Of a stretch of 6,033 nt of DNA, positions 5,759 to 6,033 are shown one piece after another (positions within the stretch are counted from its first letter, which is position 1; the number at the start of each line of letters is the position of its first letter). The DNA is taken from contig CALDMR010000168.1 in NCBI GenBank assembly GCA_937915065.1, positions 1 through 6,033 of the forward strand, in the 5' to 3' direction. The notes below the pieces were generated by a model. That model did no database searches. It saw only the letters and a list, made by a program, of their open reading frames with translations, and was not told the origin of the DNA. Made by a program: the position numbers and the translations under genes. The stretch comes from an uncultured Clostridia bacterium. GTDB lineage: Bacteria > Bacillota > Clostridia > Oscillospirales > Oscillospiraceae.

Positions 5759-6033
5759 ATAGCAAAAGCTGTCCGTCGGAATAGGTTACATCGTACAGTG
5801 TCGCTGTGCCGTCAGCGTTGGTTTGGCAAAGCTCCAGATCGCCTATTTTCCGATCGTTTGCACCGACGGCAGCATTGAAATGCCGGCGCGCAAAACCGGA
5901 AAACTCCTCGCTTGTGGGTCCATCTGGCATGCTGAAGGGGACTTGCTCCCATATTCCTTCTTCGTCTGGTATGTATATTGTAACGTGGTTCATGTCTTCG
6001 TCGAACGCCATGACGATATGATCGTTATTCTGT
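5724..6033 (-). CDS. Unrecognised protein, C-terminal part, runs off the right edge
   Basis: The frame is open from the right edge to the stop at 5724 and encodes about 103 residues in view (QNNDHIVMAFDEDMNHVTIY... to ...LLLYEAPVRTKKWK). An ATG at 6011 would give 95 residues but has no ribosome binding site, so the gene probably starts outside the window. The composition is that of a soluble, acidic, real protein, with a hydrophobic/beta pattern (HVTIYIPD, ATLYDVTYSDGQLLLYEAP). I recognise no family, and it lacks the PMVCFCDIP-like N-terminal features expected of AbiGi, so it is not simply the missing half of that gene. Its last 35 bases are read in another frame as the start of the AbiGi-like protein, which makes this stretch a probable fusion junction. 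Confidence 0.55.
   Translation of the reverse strand, partial: QNNDHIVMAFDEDMNHVTIYIPDEEGIWEQVPFSMPDGPTSEEFSGFARRHFNAAVGANDRKIGDLELCQTNADGTATLYDVTYSDGQLLLYEAPVRTKKWK

Noticed and set aside
5724..6011. The C-terminal protein at the right edge as the missing AbiGi N-terminal half split by one frameshift
   Set aside because: Its sequence lacks the features I associate with AbiGi N-termini, so a single indel would not rebuild a normal AbiGi; fusion of unrelated genes fits better.
1..6033. tRNA, rRNA, CRISPR array, IS element
   Set aside because: No tRNA-like cloverleaf, regular spaced repeats, or transposase-like frame with terminal inverted repeats was seen in the window.

Overview
The window reads as a mosaic stretch of mobile DNA from a Firmicute, most likely a gut Clostridia-type bacterium. 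Three observations support this. The VirB4-like ATPase and the NlpC/P60 'CD1108-family' protein are hallmark neighbours in Tn916/CTn-like integrative conjugative elements of Clostridia. The ribosome binding sites are strong GGAGG types. A phage-type Dam methyltransferase sits next to a zinc-ribbon protein. Family assignments come from recognising the protein sequence; no search was run.

Region 1 (about 1-600, minus strand) is a tight phage-like cluster. It holds the last codons of an otherwise missing gene, a 154-residue protein ending in a C-x2-C...C-x2-C zinc ribbon, and the first 34 codons of a phage-type DNA N-6-adenine methyltransferase that leaves through the left edge. The genes overlap each other, and two of their boundaries carry the same 16-bp ribosome-binding-site block.

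Region 2 (about 582-3095, plus strand) is a piece of a type IV secretion operon. It contains the C-terminal third or so of a VirB4/TraE-type conjugation ATPase, which has lost its Walker A half at a sharp junction with region 1. This is followed by an intact 599-residue membrane-anchored NlpC/P60 peptidoglycan hydrolase of the CD1108 type. The next genes usual in such operons are absent. A 16-18 bp imperfect direct repeat brackets the segment (580-595 and 3116-3133).

Region 3 (3175-6033, minus strand) is a defence-like operon converging on region 2. In transcription order it has the 3' end of an unrecognised gene, a short protein matching the C-terminal half of the AbiGi abortive-infection antitoxin (DEREWRYVP motif), a full-length AbiGii-like toxin candidate coupled to it through a TGATG overlap, and an AT-richer uncharacterised 307-residue protein with an R-x4-H motif of the kind seen in HEPN ribonucleases. 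If AbiG is working here, the toxin candidate would arrest or kill phage-infected cells and the AbiGi part would restrain it. The third protein is a possible extra component. The antitoxin appears N-terminally truncated at a junction near 5724-5780, so the module may be degraded or re-wired.

There are no RNA genes, no CRISPR array and no gene-free stretch longer than about 80 bases.
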